From the NCBI GenBank assembly GCA_937930305.1, contig CALGLE010000015.1, forward strand, positions 1 to 44,409: DNA of 44,409 nt. The letters are read 5' to 3'. A program made the position numbers and the translations under genes. The notes beneath the pieces were generated by a model, which made no database searches, was not told where the DNA came from, and saw nothing but the letters and a program-made list of their open reading frames with translations. Below, piece by piece: positions 24,311 through 33,132 of the stretch. This DNA comes from an uncultured Granulosicoccaceae bacterium. Its GTDB lineage: Bacteria; Pseudomonadota; Gammaproteobacteria; Granulosicoccales; Granulosicoccaceae. How positions within the stretch are numbered: position 1 is the stretch's first letter; each line of letters starts with the position of its first letter.

Positions 24311-25573
24311 ATGCATTATGTGATTATCGGCGCTGGTCCAGCTGGCGTGAACGCTGCCGAACATCTGCGAAAAAATGACCCCCAAGGGGAAATTACGCTA
24401 CTTGCGGCCGAAGACGCACCGCCATACTCACGTATGGCTCTGCCGTATTTCCTGGTGGGTGACATTCCGGCGGAAGGTACTTTTCTGAGAAAGGATGCCG
24501 ATCACTATGCGCGCTTGGGCGTCAAAGTGCGCCATGCTCGGGTTAGTTCGGTTGATTCTTCCGCCAAGTCCCTCAGCTTGCTCGGTGGTGATTCCCTGTC
24601 ATACGATAAGCTGCTGGTTGCCTCAGGTGCGACTGCGGTTAAACCGCCTGTGCCAGGTATCGATTTGGACGGCGTTTACAACTGCTGGTCATTAGCGGAT
24701 GCACACAAAATTGTGGAACGGGCTGCACCGGGTTCTAACGTCATTCTGATGGGGGCGGGGTTTATCGGCTGCATCATTCTTGAAGCCTTGGCAGCCCGCA
24801 AAGTCAACCTGACCGTTATTGAGATGGAAGAGCGCATGGTGTCGCGCATGACGAATGAAACCATGGGCACGATGATTAAATCATGGTGTGAAAACAAGGG
24901 CATCACCGTTTTAACCTCCACTAAGGTTGACGCCATCGCTGAGCAGGGTGATGCGCTATCGGTATCCACCAGCACCGGGCAAACCCTGCCCGCCGACTTA
25001 GTTATTTGTGCAACTGGCGTTCGTTCAAATACTGCCTTCCTGGATGGCAGTGGAGTGAAAGTGGATATGGGCATTGTGGTTGACGACTACATGCAGACCA
25101 GCGTCAGCGACATCTATGCGGCAGGGGATGTGGCGCAGGGCAAAGATTTATCAACCGGCGAATACTACGTGCAGGCCATTCAGCCCACCGCAGTGGAACA
25201 TGCCAAATTGGCAGCTTGGAGCATGGTGTACGGCAACACCAGCGAAACGCCGGGAAAATTGAATATGAACGTTCTGGACACGGTGGGACTCATATCCACA
25301 TCGTTTGGCTTGTGGATGGGAGCCGAGGGCGGCGAAGAGGCGGAACTGGTCGACAAAGAACGCTACCAGTATTTGAATTTGCAGTTTAAAGACGATGTAC
25401 TGGTGGGCGCGAGCAGTCTGGGCATGACACAACATGTAGGATGCATGCGAGGCTTGATACAAACAGGCGCTCATCTGGGTGAATGGAAGGATAAGTTGAT
25501 GGAGGAACCCAACCGGTTGCCGGAAGCTTACCTAGCCAGTGCCCAGGCACAGAACCACTCACTGGCGCGTTAA
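24311..25573 (+). CDS. FAD/NAD(P)-dependent pyridine nucleotide-disulphide-type oxidoreductase
   Basis: 420 residues. FAD-binding GxGxxG motif at the very start (VIIGAGPAGVNAAEHL), a YSRMALPYFL stretch seen in NirB/rubredoxin-reductase-like enzymes, a second nucleotide-binding site near residue 150 (VILMGAGFIGCIILEAL) for NAD(P)H, the ATG motif VICATGVRSNT, and the FAD ribityl motif DIYAAGDVAQG. No CxxxxC redox disulfide, so it passes electrons from NAD(P)H through FAD to a partner protein rather than being a thiol reductase. The C-terminal 110 residues resemble the dimer domain of this group. Genes of this type accompany MoaD in operons for tungsten or molybdenum aldehyde oxidoreductases; no such oxidoreductase is in the window. 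The downstream MoaD-like gene is 32 bases away. Confidence 0.85.
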   Translation: MHYVIIGAGPAGVNAAEHLRKNDPQGEITLLAAEDAPPYSRMALPYFLVGDIPAEGTFLRKDADHYARLGVKVRHARVSSVDSSAKSLSLLGGDSLSYDKLLVASGATAVKPPVPGIDLDGVYNCWSLADAHKIVERAAPGSNVILMGAGFIGCIILEALAARKVNLTVIEMEERMVSRMTNETMGTMIKSWCENKGITVLTSTKVDAIAEQGDALSVSTSTGQTLPADLVICATGVRSNTAFLDGSGVKVDMGIVVDDYMQTSVSDIYAAGDVAQGKDLSTGEYYVQAIQPTAVEHAKLAAWSMVYGNTSETPGKLNMNVLDTVGLISTSFGLWMGAEGGEEAELVDKERYQYLNLQFKDDVLVGASSLGMTQHVGCMRGLIQTGAHLGEWKDKLMEEPNRLPEAYLASAQAQNHSLAR

Positions 25574-25605
25574 TTTTCGTTGTCTTTTGTACCCTAGTTA
25601 AATTT

Positions 25606-25860
25606 ATGCAAATTACGTTGAAGTTGTATGCAACATTGTCTGATCTTCTACCCTCGGGGGCTGTGAAAAACGCGGCCACCATCACGGTGGATGAAGACGT
25701 CAGTTTGAACCGGATTATTGATCAATACAAAGTGCCCCGTGAGCTTGCCCATTTGGTGCTAGTGAACGGGCATTTTGTTTGTGACACCGATCGTGACCAA
25801 ACTGGAGCGTTAGTTGAAGGGGATGTGTTAGCAATTTGGCCGCCCGTGGCGGGAGGCTAA
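25606..25860 (+). CDS. MoaD/ThiS-family small sulfur-carrier protein
   Basis: 84 residues with the beta-grasp (ubiquitin-like) pattern: ITLKLYATLSDLLP at the start, VNLNRIIDQYK-like central helix, LVLVNGHFVCD, and the ending DVLAIWPPVAGG. The terminal Gly-Gly is where MoaD is adenylated and receives sulfur as a thiocarboxylate before molybdopterin synthase uses it. It lies in one operon with MoaA, which makes the precursor for the same cofactor, and with the FAD oxidoreductase. No MoaE, MoeB or second carrier is visible, so it could be an accessory MoaD variant dedicated to one metal enzyme rather than the housekeeping copy. Confidence 0.85.
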   Translation: MQITLKLYATLSDLLPSGAVKNAATITVDEDVSLNRIIDQYKVPRELAHLVLVNGHFVCDTDRDQTGALVEGDVLAIWPPVAGG

Positions 25861-25865
25861 AAGCA

Positions 25866-26156
25866 ATGACGGAAGAAAGTTTCTCTAAAGAGATGGGCGT
25901 TACCCATAACGACTTCTATCGGCTTTTGCCGCGCGCTATGGGGGAAACCCCTTATGAAATAAGCGGTGCAAACGTCAACGGCACTTTAGGTGAGGGCACT
26001 GTATCAATTCACCTGGGCGAGCCTCAAGTTAGAAAAATAGCGTTACTGGCCATTCCATTCGCAAAGGTCAGTTTTGAATTTAAAGGTGTGGCTGAGGAAG
26101 TTCGTTCCCAATTTATGCATCACTTCGATTTACATTTTCAGCGCGGCGGTGGGTAG
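25866..26156 (+). CDS. Unknown small protein ending in Gly-Gly-Gly, between moaD-like gene and moaA
   Basis: 96 residues, soluble, no signal. The start ATG at 25866 has GGGAGG ten bases upstream; the frame is open further back but overlaps the MoaD gene. I do not recognise the family. The first part is acidic and helical (VTHNDFYRLLPRAMGE). The second part alternates hydrophobic residues as two or three beta strands (EGTVSIHLGE, KIALLAIPFAKVSFEF). The last helix carries FMHHFDLHF, and the end is RGGG. That C-terminal glycine run recalls MoaD-like carriers, but the fold may differ, and a His-rich helix next to it could bind metal. The coding gaps to its neighbours are 5 and 6 bases, so it belongs to this operon and probably acts with the molybdenum or tungsten cofactor or its enzyme. 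Confidence 0.7.
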   Translation: MTEESFSKEMGVTHNDFYRLLPRAMGETPYEISGANVNGTLGEGTVSIHLGEPQVRKIALLAIPFAKVSFEFKGVAEEVRSQFMHHFDLHFQRGGG

Positions 26157-26162
26157 CAATCC

Positions 26163-27197
26163 ATGACAAATTCGACTGATTCCACTGGGTCTGCCGTTGT
26201 TGATCGCTTGCATCGACCGCTGCATGATTTGCGTGTATCGGTAACGGATCGGTGTAATTTTCGATGTGTGTATTGCATGCCGCGTTCGGTGTTCAATAAA
26301 GACTACAAGTTTTTAAAACGCGACCAAATTCTTTCTTGGGATCACATCGTATCGGTGGTAAAAGCTGCGGCACCTTTAGGCGTTAGAAAGATCCGATTAA
26401 CCGGTGGTGAGCCGCTCATTCGCAATGACTTAGAAGACCTAATTGAACGTATTGCCAATGTGGATGGCATTGAAGACATCAGTATGACAACCAATGCCGC
26501 TTTGTTAACCAAGCAGCGTGCAGAGTCTTTACGAAGTGCTGGGCTGAAACGAATCAATGTCAGCTTAGACGCTATAGACGATGCCACCTTTCGTATTATG
26601 AATGACATGGGTGTTGATGTGTCTACCGTGCTGCAGGGCATAGACAATGCGGCTGCTGCTGGTATTGATAACGTTAAAGTCAATATGGTGGTGAAAAAGG
26701 GCTTAAATGATCACAGCATTTTGCCGATGGCAAAACATTTTCATGGCACCGGGCAAATTCTTCGTTTCATTGAATTCATGGATGTGGGTAATTCCAACGC
26801 CTGGGATTTAACCGATGTGGTTACCAGTCAACAAATTGCTGAACGCATCAACACAGAAATGCCGATAGCCCCGGCTGAGGCAAACTACCGAGGCGAGGTC
26901 GCAAAGCGTTGGAGTTACGCTGATGGTGGTGGCGAGATCGGTATCATCAGTTCGGTGTCTGATCCATTTTGTGGTGACTGTAGCCGTGCGCGGTTGTCCG
27001 CCACAGGCAGTATCTACACCTGTTTGTTCGCCACCGAAGGTCATGATTTAAAGCCCTTTCTAGATACCTCCAATCAAGCGGCTTTGGAAAATCAATTAAA
27101 GCGCATTTGGGAAATTCGTGAAGATCGGTATTCAGAAACACGCACGCAAGTTGTCACATTACGACCTAAGGTAGAGATGTCGTTTATCGGTGGGTAG
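26163..27197 (+). CDS. moaA: GTP 3',8-cyclase MoaA (radical SAM)
   Basis: 344 residues. The first [4Fe-4S] cluster and SAM site is in VSVTDRCNFRCVYCMP (CxxxCxxC), followed by LTGGEPL. The second cluster ligands near the C-terminus appear as DPFCGDCSRARLSATG and then YTCLF. The protein ends in Gly-Gly, as MoaA must for the MoaC-coupled reaction. It converts GTP to 3',8-cyclo-GTP, the first step of molybdopterin synthesis. It is the last gene of the four-gene operon. The N-terminus has about 20 extra polar residues. The ATG at 26163 follows the upstream stop by six bases. Confidence 0.96.
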   Translation: MTNSTDSTGSAVVDRLHRPLHDLRVSVTDRCNFRCVYCMPRSVFNKDYKFLKRDQILSWDHIVSVVKAAAPLGVRKIRLTGGEPLIRNDLEDLIERIANVDGIEDISMTTNAALLTKQRAESLRSAGLKRINVSLDAIDDATFRIMNDMGVDVSTVLQGIDNAAAAGIDNVKVNMVVKKGLNDHSILPMAKHFHGTGQILRFIEFMDVGNSNAWDLTDVVTSQQIAERINTEMPIAPAEANYRGEVAKRWSYADGGGEIGIISSVSDPFCGDCSRARLSATGSIYTCLFATEGHDLKPFLDTSNQAALENQLKRIWEIREDRYSETRTQVVTLRPKVEMSFIGG

Positions 27198-27220
27198 TAC
27201 GGCCAACATCTCACACGCCT

Positions 27221-28918
27221 TCACAGCGCAGGCAGCTTGGGTGAGTTTGGAATATCACGTTGCGCACCCATAGGCGCATGGTTTTTCCCATAGGTGCTAT
27301 CGGCCAAATACTTCACCGGATACGGGCTAGCGACTAATTCTTGCCAATGTGGCTTGATCGCTTGGCGGATCGCTTTATTACTCGGGTTGTCATCCATCGA
27401 AAACAAGCATTGGCCTAGTTGGGACTGCAGTGCCGTTTTTGCAACTAGGTTATCGAATGGGCAGGTTTTTCTAACTAAAGCATCGTAAAGATTATGCCAT
27501 TGGTTGGTGGCGGCCCAGTAACGCCATTGAGAACGCTGTTTAAAACGTTTAAATGCTCGTCTTATGGCCGTAAAACGCTGCCGCTGTACTATGCCCAATC
27601 CGACAATGCAAAACGCCAATACACCTGTAACGATAAGCCATTGCGTTACCGTGAACGATCTTAGCCATAACGTGAATCGATTTAGGCTGTGGCGGCGAAT
27701 CGCCAATTCCGCTAATTGATCAGCTCGTTCGGGTAACAGAATATCCACCCGCCTTGCGGGGATAATGGCCTCTTCAATTTTACGAGTGCGGGTGTTAAAC
27801 CAAGGCACTCGTACGGTATCCAGAAATACCGATACTGGGCTCTCGGCAATCATTCTAAATTCGTACAGCCCGCTGGCTTTGGTTATATCACCGGTCAGTG
27901 TGTGGTTGCGTTGCACAGGCAAAGGGGTGCTGTGAAAAGAGCGAGTGGCGAGCGGTTTAACAACGGGCAAGTGATTGGCCAGCACACCGGTTGCATTCAA
28001 TTCAATGGTGCGCGTGATTTCATCTCCTGCGGAGAGTTGAATAACATTAGAAGACCATCGATCGGTTAATGTCAGGGCTTCTGCGGCTAACCACCAAGTG
28101 TTTTCTGGAAAATTTTCAGGAATTGAAGCCACGTCGAGAACAATGGGTTTGTGCTGCAGGGAAAAATCGTAACGCTGTGTGCGTGAGCGAATTAAGGTCG
28201 CAGACCAACTGGGCCCCGCCAGAACTTGTTTTCCAGATCGTTGCGCATGCAGCAGATACCGCCAAGACGTGGTGCGTTGATCGGTTTCGTTATCGATGAG
28301 CCGCCTAGACTCAAAAATGGGTGTGACATCGAACCCACTAAAATCAGGAAGAGTAATCTGTTCGGCGGCTAGTGCATATTGGTGCATCAGTTGAATGTTG
28401 AGTTCAAACTGTTCGCTCACATACGGGCTTGCTTTACTCACCGTCACCTTAATAGCTAAATCTTCAGGCTCAGGAACCCAGTCTGCTGTTGGCGCAGGTT
28501 CCACATTAACCGCTAATGAATTTGAGGTCACTTTGCCTTGATTGGCATCCCCGGTTAATGGGCCTAGCACCAACAAGCCTTCTTTGCGTGGTGTGAGTTC
28601 AATTCGACGAACCGCAATTTCGACCACTTTGCCGTTAACTACCGAAATTAACGTACCGGTGGTTTCACGAATAAAATCGGATTGGTTGAGCAGTGGGCTG
28701 ATGTCGAGTGCATCGAGTAAACCAATGCTCTCAATGTCAATGACCAGCACGTCGCCTAAATAAAGCGTTTTAGACTCCGTCTTTAAAACAATGGAATCCG
28801 CTTGTCGCTTGTTAGAAAATTCCTGAGCGCTTGCATGGCCGATTACCAACAGTGTGAAAGCACACAGGAGGCATCGCAACACGTGAAGTCGTTTGTGTTT
28901 GGCGCGGTTACCAGCCAT
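27221..28918 (-). CDS. BatD-like protein (aerotolerance family)
   Basis: 565 residues. A signal peptide (CLLCAFTLLVIGHASAQEF) is followed by a long beta-rich periplasmic region with the BatD layout, tandem immunoglobulin-like domains with phrases such as TLYLGDVLVIDIES and SPYVSEQFELNIQLMHQYAL. One membrane helix follows (about residues 410-430, WLIVTGVLAFCIVGLG) and then a cytosolic helical tail with a basic region. BatD sits with the von Willebrand A and TPR proteins of the same module. These modules are linked to oxidative-stress tolerance or, in methylotrophs, to activating periplasmic metal enzymes. The ATG at 28918 has a perfect GGAGGG site six bases upstream and overlaps the TPR gene by 11 bases, so translation is coupled. 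Confidence 0.85.
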   Translation of the reverse strand: MAGNRAKHKRLHVLRCLLCAFTLLVIGHASAQEFSNKRQADSIVLKTESKTLYLGDVLVIDIESIGLLDALDISPLLNQSDFIRETTGTLISVVNGKVVEIAVRRIELTPRKEGLLVLGPLTGDANQGKVTSNSLAVNVEPAPTADWVPEPEDLAIKVTVSKASPYVSEQFELNIQLMHQYALAAEQITLPDFSGFDVTPIFESRRLIDNETDQRTTSWRYLLHAQRSGKQVLAGPSWSATLIRSRTQRYDFSLQHKPIVLDVASIPENFPENTWWLAAEALTLTDRWSSNVIQLSAGDEITRTIELNATGVLANHLPVVKPLATRSFHSTPLPVQRNHTLTGDITKASGLYEFRMIAESPVSVFLDTVRVPWFNTRTRKIEEAIIPARRVDILLPERADQLAELAIRRHSLNRFTLWLRSFTVTQWLIVTGVLAFCIVGLGIVQRQRFTAIRRAFKRFKQRSQWRYWAATNQWHNLYDALVRKTCPFDNLVAKTALQSQLGQCLFSMDDNPSNKAIRQAIKPHWQELVASPYPVKYLADSTYGKNHAPMGAQRDIPNSPKLPAL

Positions 28919-29825
28919 CACCACCCTCCGCAGCCTGTTGTCCTGCAGCGCGACGTCGCCGCGTTTCCAGTTCTATATGCTTTTGTAGAAACAAGATGGG
29001 ATTATGCTCAATACGATTAAGCCATTGTTCGGTGGCCTGTTCCGCTTCCACTTGGGTGCGAATACCTGCTGAACGAGCTTTTCCCACATCATTGGCGCTT
29101 TCAGAATTTCCCGACGCATTTTGCTCAGAGGCCGCCTGGCTTTCAATACCAGTTACTGAAGAGCCTCCTTGATCTCCTGGGTTTGAGTCACTGTTTTCAT
29201 CCGACTGAGCCGCTGGGCCGGATTCAGCTTGTACCGCCCGGTCAGCGGTGGTTTGCTCACCTGAGCTTGTTGTCTCATCGGTTTCACCGTCTGAGGCTTC
29301 CGATTGTTCACCGCCTTCCGGTGAGCCTGTGTTGCCCGTGTTTTCATCGTCTGTGGTGACTTCACCCAAGGATTCAGGTTGCAATAACCCTTGGCCATCT
29401 TCGTTTTTCTCTTTTAGCGCAATGAGCTGTTTCATTAAGTTAGCGTTGAAGGCTGCATCTTCAAAGTTTGGATCATGCTGTAACGCTTGTTGATAGGCTT
29501 CTAAGGCAAGCGCGAAATAACCCATATGCACATAGGTATTACCCAGGTTATGAAAGGACGCCGCATCATTACCACGGACAAAGGCTTCAGCTGCGCGCCA
29601 CCACTGCGCCGAGCGATATAACGACACGCCACGCCAATCGGTACTTTCAAATACTTCGGCCGCTGAGCCATAGTCTTTGCGTTGATAAAGTTCGTATCCG
29701 ACTAAATCGCTGTCTTTGGCATACACCGAATTTGTTGTTGTGAGCAGTGAAGCACCGGTGATGGCGTAGGCAAAGACCATGGCAAAAAACAGTCGTGTGC
29801 AGGCCACAGGCTTAACTAAAGTCAT
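28908..29825 (-). CDS. TPR protein, BatC-like, exported
   Basis: 305 residues from the ATG at 29825. A signal or anchor segment (LFFAMVFAYAITGASLL) leads to a tetratricopeptide region (about residues 40-120) with canonical pairs such as NDAASFHNLGNTYVHMGYF and ALEAYQQALQHDPNFEDAAF. After it comes an acidic Ser/Glu/Gly/Gln-rich linker of about 110 residues and a C-terminal helix ending AEGGDGW. TPR domains scaffold protein contacts, here most likely between the two vWA proteins and BatD. In many gammaproteobacteria the TPR part is fused to the second vWA protein; here it is a separate gene overlapping that gene by 14 bases. GTG at 29828 is an alternative start. Confidence 0.82.
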   Translation of the reverse strand: MTLVKPVACTRLFFAMVFAYAITGASLLTTTNSVYAKDSDLVGYELYQRKDYGSAAEVFESTDWRGVSLYRSAQWWRAAEAFVRGNDAASFHNLGNTYVHMGYFALALEAYQQALQHDPNFEDAAFNANLMKQLIALKEKNEDGQGLLQPESLGEVTTDDENTGNTGSPEGGEQSEASDGETDETTSSGEQTTADRAVQAESGPAAQSDENSDSNPGDQGGSSVTGIESQAASEQNASGNSESANDVGKARSAGIRTQVEAEQATEQWLNRIEHNPILFLQKHIELETRRRRAAGQQAAEGGDGW

Positions 29826-30732
29826 CACGCAACCCCCACCAAACACACGGTAGTAACAACAGTAACAGCCAATGGGATTGGTTTCGCCAAATTAAGGCAT
29901 CAAAGAAGGATTGACTGTCAGCTGATGCCCAGCTTGTAGGTGATAATGCCTCAATGTCTATCGCGCCAAGGGCGGTTGCTGTGACCAGGTCGCCATTGCC
30001 TGCGTTAACAAAATCTTCAACCGCCTGGGAATCGATGGGAGTTTGACCATCGGTGGTGCCACCGGCAACAATTAAATCCACTCGGTGGCCTGCAGCAGCA
30101 AGATGCCTGGCGGCAGCGATGCTGCGCTTGGTAATGCCACCACCATCACTAAATACAAAGACGCGGGTACTAATAAAATCACTGTCTTGAACCACCGCAT
30201 CAGCCAATGACAATGCCCGGGCTAAGTTAGAGCCTTCAAGCGGTACGATGCCATAGTCCAATAAAGCCACTTGCTCATTAAACAAGCGCTTGTCAAACGC
30301 TGGCGGCGCAACAAGAAAGGCGTCGCCGGAATAGAGAATCAGGGATAAGGGGTATCCGGCGGACAGTTCGCTTAAATCAATCAAGCTGTTTCTTACCGAA
30401 CCTAGCCTAGAAGGTGCCACATCGTTGAGCGTCATGGATCGCGATACATCGACAACGGCTAACCAACCATGACTTTGTTGAAACGTGTCTGTGGTATGGA
30501 TGCGTTCACTGGGAGCGGTGAGTGCTAAGGCTGTGGCTGCTGCCATCAACAGTGACGGATTCCAACGACTGCGTTTGCTCGGTTGTTTCTGTTGAAAGTA
30601 GCGCAGCAAGGCGGCAGGTAATAGGGATTGCCAACTGTTATGCCCGGATCGGTGCGTAATTCTAGAGGCCAACAGAATGAGCAATACCGCAATGGGAATC
30701 CAGTATGGGCTGAGTAGGGTGAAGTTATTCAC
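29812..30732 (-). CDS. von Willebrand A domain membrane protein, BatB-like
   Basis: 306 residues. The GTG at 30732 overlaps the upstream stop by four bases (GTGA), the coupling pattern of this operon. Membrane helices lie near residues 10-27 and 65-80, with a last one at the C-terminus. The vWA domain between has a metal-ion-dependent adhesion site: DVSRSM at the first motif and FSDGG at the last. Unlike the longer homologues of pseudomonads, it stops soon after the domain and does not carry its own TPR part. It probably forms a membrane complex with the next vWA protein and BatC. Confidence 0.85.
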   Translation of the reverse strand: MNNFTLLSPYWIPIAVLLILLASRITHRSGHNSWQSLLPAALLRYFQQKQPSKRSRWNPSLLMAAATALALTAPSERIHTTDTFQQSHGWLAVVDVSRSMTLNDVAPSRLGSVRNSLIDLSELSAGYPLSLILYSGDAFLVAPPAFDKRLFNEQVALLDYGIVPLEGSNLARALSLADAVVQDSDFISTRVFVFSDGGGITKRSIAAARHLAAAGHRVDLIVAGGTTDGQTPIDSQAVEDFVNAGNGDLVTATALGAIDIEALSPTSWASADSQSFFDALIWRNQSHWLLLLLLPCVWWGLRDDFS

Positions 30733-31691
30733 GCCTGCCCCCGTCGCATAGCGGTTCTGATGAGCAAACAGCCTAGCAACAGCAGCAGTGGCCAATGACG
30801 TAAGTCGCGGCGAACCACGATGGGAGGTGTATCCACCTCCGCTGTTTCTAGTTCATCAATGATGGCGTAAATTTGAGTTAAGTCGGCTGAGGTTTTCGCT
30901 CGAAAAAATTGACCTTGTGCACTGTCGGCTATGCGCATTAATGTCTCTTCATCCAAGTCGGCCGAAGGAGCCATTGAAAAAGCGTCTGCCCGTTCTTGAT
31001 CGCTGCCCAGGGCAATGGTGTGCACCCGCACACCCCGTTCAGCGGCCAGTTCAGCAGCACTTTCCGGTTCAACAGCGCCAGCGTTGTTGGTGCCATCAGA
31101 GAGCAGCACGATCGCTTTTTCTGAAGACGGATCATCCCTTAGGGTTTGAATGGCCAAGCCGAGTGCATCGCCAATACCGGTTGATCGACCTGCCATACCA
31201 ATGCCGGCAGCAGACAGCTGATGTTGAACGGCTTTCAAATCGAAGGTAAGTGGGGCGGCTACATAGGCTTCGCTGGCGAATAAAACCAAACTCACTCTAT
31301 CCCCGCCGCGCGCACCAATAAATTGATTCGCAGCTTGTTTCACGACGTCCAGTCGGTTAGATACCTCACCTTGCCATTCGAAGTCTTCTCTTTCCATGCT
31401 GCCCGATAAATCGATCACCACAGATAAAGCTCGACCTGATGCGGGTTGCACCGTGGCTTGGTTGGGTTTTCCCGGTTGGGCCAGCGCGATGAGTAGGAGA
31501 ATCCAAATTAACCAGGCCAGGGCCTTATCAATGTCCAGCCTCCAACCGGTTCTTTGAGACACCTGGTTTAATGCGCTTGCCAATCTAGGGGACACATCAA
31601 TGGCTGCCGCTTGTGAAAGCCAGGTTCGATGAAACTCAAACCAAAACGGTAAGGGCAGCAGTAAAAATACCCAGGGCCACAGAAAGCTCAT
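30729..31691 (-). CDS. von Willebrand A domain membrane protein, BatA-like
   Basis: 320 residues. Two N-terminal membrane helices (WPWVFLLLPLPFWF and ALAWLIWILLLIALAQ) come first, then a vWA domain with a complete metal site: VIDLSGSMERED, the downstream Thr region STGIGDALG, and LLSDGTNNAG. A C-terminal helix (WPLLLLLGCLLIR) closes it, so the vWA domain is expected in the periplasm or on the membrane surface between helices 2 and 3. It starts at ATG 31691, four bases inside the DUF4381 gene end. Partner of the MoxR ATPase in the same run; MoxR-vWA pairs act together as chaperones for metal-cofactor insertion in several systems. Confidence 0.88.
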   Translation of the reverse strand: MSFLWPWVFLLLPLPFWFEFHRTWLSQAAAIDVSPRLASALNQVSQRTGWRLDIDKALAWLIWILLLIALAQPGKPNQATVQPASGRALSVVIDLSGSMEREDFEWQGEVSNRLDVVKQAANQFIGARGGDRVSLVLFASEAYVAAPLTFDLKAVQHQLSAAGIGMAGRSTGIGDALGLAIQTLRDDPSSEKAIVLLSDGTNNAGAVEPESAAELAAERGVRVHTIALGSDQERADAFSMAPSADLDEETLMRIADSAQGQFFRAKTSADLTQIYAIIDELETAEVDTPPIVVRRDLRHWPLLLLLGCLLIRTAMRRGQA

Positions 31692-32149
31692 GCTGGCGTA
31701 GCCTGCTCTAGCAAGTGTTGTAGCTGTTGATAGGCTTCCTCGCTTAACGATTGTGTGGCTGGTTGGTAAAGCGCATCACCAAACTGACGCCCTTCACCCT
31801 GAGTAAACCATGTGGTGTTTAAGTGTTCGTCTAATGCCTGCAGCCACGCCTCGCCGGTAAGTTGTTGAGTCGATGCAGAGTTTTTTTTCATGTGGGCGCG
31901 CAGTAGGCGAGCCATGCGTAAACGCGCTTGTTCTGTGGGTTCGGTTTTCGCCACCGCCACTTGATTCGCTGTTGTTGAGCTGTCTGTGGTTTGTTGCTGC
32001 TTTTTGTGTCTTAACATCAGCACCAGTCCAAGCAACACAATGGCTGCGACTGCTGTTGTTATCCACCATATTGATATGGGTAACCCTGTTGGTGGAAGTG
32101 GCTCGTGAATGTCGCGTAATTGAGACAATATTTTTTCCGTTTCACTCAT
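31688..32149 (-). CDS. DUF4381 family membrane protein
   Basis: 153 residues. The N-terminus carries the family phrase SQLRDIHEPLPPTGLPISIWW, which runs into one membrane helix (ITTAVAAIVLLGLVLMLR). A cytosolic helical domain of about 110 residues follows, with AWLQALDEHLNTTWFTQGEG. DUF4381 genes lie between DUF58 and vWA genes in most MoxR/Bat operons of proteobacteria; the exact biochemical role is unknown. Stops and starts overlap its neighbours on both sides by four bases. Confidence 0.88.
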   Translation of the reverse strand: MSETEKILSQLRDIHEPLPPTGLPISIWWITTAVAAIVLLGLVLMLRHKKQQQTTDSSTTANQVAVAKTEPTEQARLRMARLLRAHMKKNSASTQQLTGEAWLQALDEHLNTTWFTQGEGRQFGDALYQPATQSLSEEAYQQLQHLLEQATPA

Positions 32150-33132
32150 ACAAACAGGCCACCAGCGGTTAGGTTTTTAATCAATTTTTTAATACTGGTT
32201 TCAGTGGCAGGCCCGGCATGTTGTAAGTTATGAATGGCCTGTCTTTCACATAATGCTTCCACATTGCTGATTTGTTTGTTTAGCTGGTTTTGCAGAGCGT
32301 CACGCTGAGTTGCATGAAGTTTGAGTGTTCGACTTTTTTTGTTTGAGCCGATAAAGCTTGTCGCACTCTGACGATACCCATATCGACCGGGTGGTAAGGC
32401 GGTGACATCGGCCGTATCTAATACCTGTATCGCGCACAACTTGTGTGAATGACGTTGGTGCTTGGCTTGTATCACCGCAAGCGCATCGGACAATTCATTC
32501 GATAAGTCGTGGTTAAAGTAGTCATCAAAGCCGGACAATAAAACGGTAGAACCTAATTGCCGTCCACCGAGTACCGCCGCATCAATGAGCGTGGTCAGAG
32601 TGTTAATCGCTTGGGATGAGGAGATGGATGCTGTGTTATTCGCTTGATGATCAAAACCATCACACAAAGTTCGGCAGACTTGTAACGCTCCTTTTTCACC
32701 CGCTTGCGGTGAGGCGGTGAATATTTCGGAATCGGTTAGAACCAATGCGCCGATTCGATGCGATCGTTGCACGGCGTGCCAGGCAAGGGCTGCTGCAAGG
32801 TGTCCGGCGCTTACCGCTCGTAAAGATTGTGTGCCTGTATACATCACCGCGCGCGCATCTACTGCAAGTGTGATAGTGGAATCGCGTTCTTCACGAAACA
32901 AGCGGGTCATGGTTTTTTGATAACGGGCACTGACTTTCCAGTCAATGTGGCGAACGTCGTCACCGGGCACGTAGTGTCTTAAGTCGTCAAAATCTAAACC
33001 TTGTCCGCGGTACTTGCTGGAGAACGGGCCATGTGTACTGCCGCGAGACACAGCCATTGGATTTTCTGATGACGTCGTTGCAAATCGCAGCGTTAACAAG
33101 TCATCCATTTCTAATGTTATGGATGAAGTCAT
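32146..33132 (-). CDS. DUF58 domain protein
   Basis: 328 residues from the ATG at 33132, whose first base is the last of the MoxR stop. The hallmark DUF58 segment is present (GQGLDFDDLRHYVPGDDVRH, then IDWKVSARY), with a vWA-like Rossmann fold after it (TITLAVDARAVMY, then TVLLSGFDDYF). No membrane helix. In MoxR modules DUF58 proteins are MxaS-like partners of the AAA+ ATPase. A basic stretch (KKSRTLKLHATQR) lies near the end. Confidence 0.9.
   Translation of the reverse strand: MTSSITLEMDDLLTLRFATTSSENPMAVSRGSTHGPFSSKYRGQGLDFDDLRHYVPGDDVRHIDWKVSARYQKTMTRLFREERDSTITLAVDARAVMYTGTQSLRAVSAGHLAAALAWHAVQRSHRIGALVLTDSEIFTASPQAGEKGALQVCRTLCDGFDHQANNTASISSSQAINTLTTLIDAAVLGGRQLGSTVLLSGFDDYFNHDLSNELSDALAVIQAKHQRHSHKLCAIQVLDTADVTALPPGRYGYRQSATSFIGSNKKSRTLKLHATQRDALQNQLNKQISNVEALCERQAIHNLQHAGPATETSIKKLIKNLTAGGLFV

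Noticed and set aside
24001..24312. Minus-strand open frame covering the end of polA and the leader
   Set aside because: His/Pro-rich composition from antisense; no start signal and no matching family. The region is better explained as polA motif C plus a leader.
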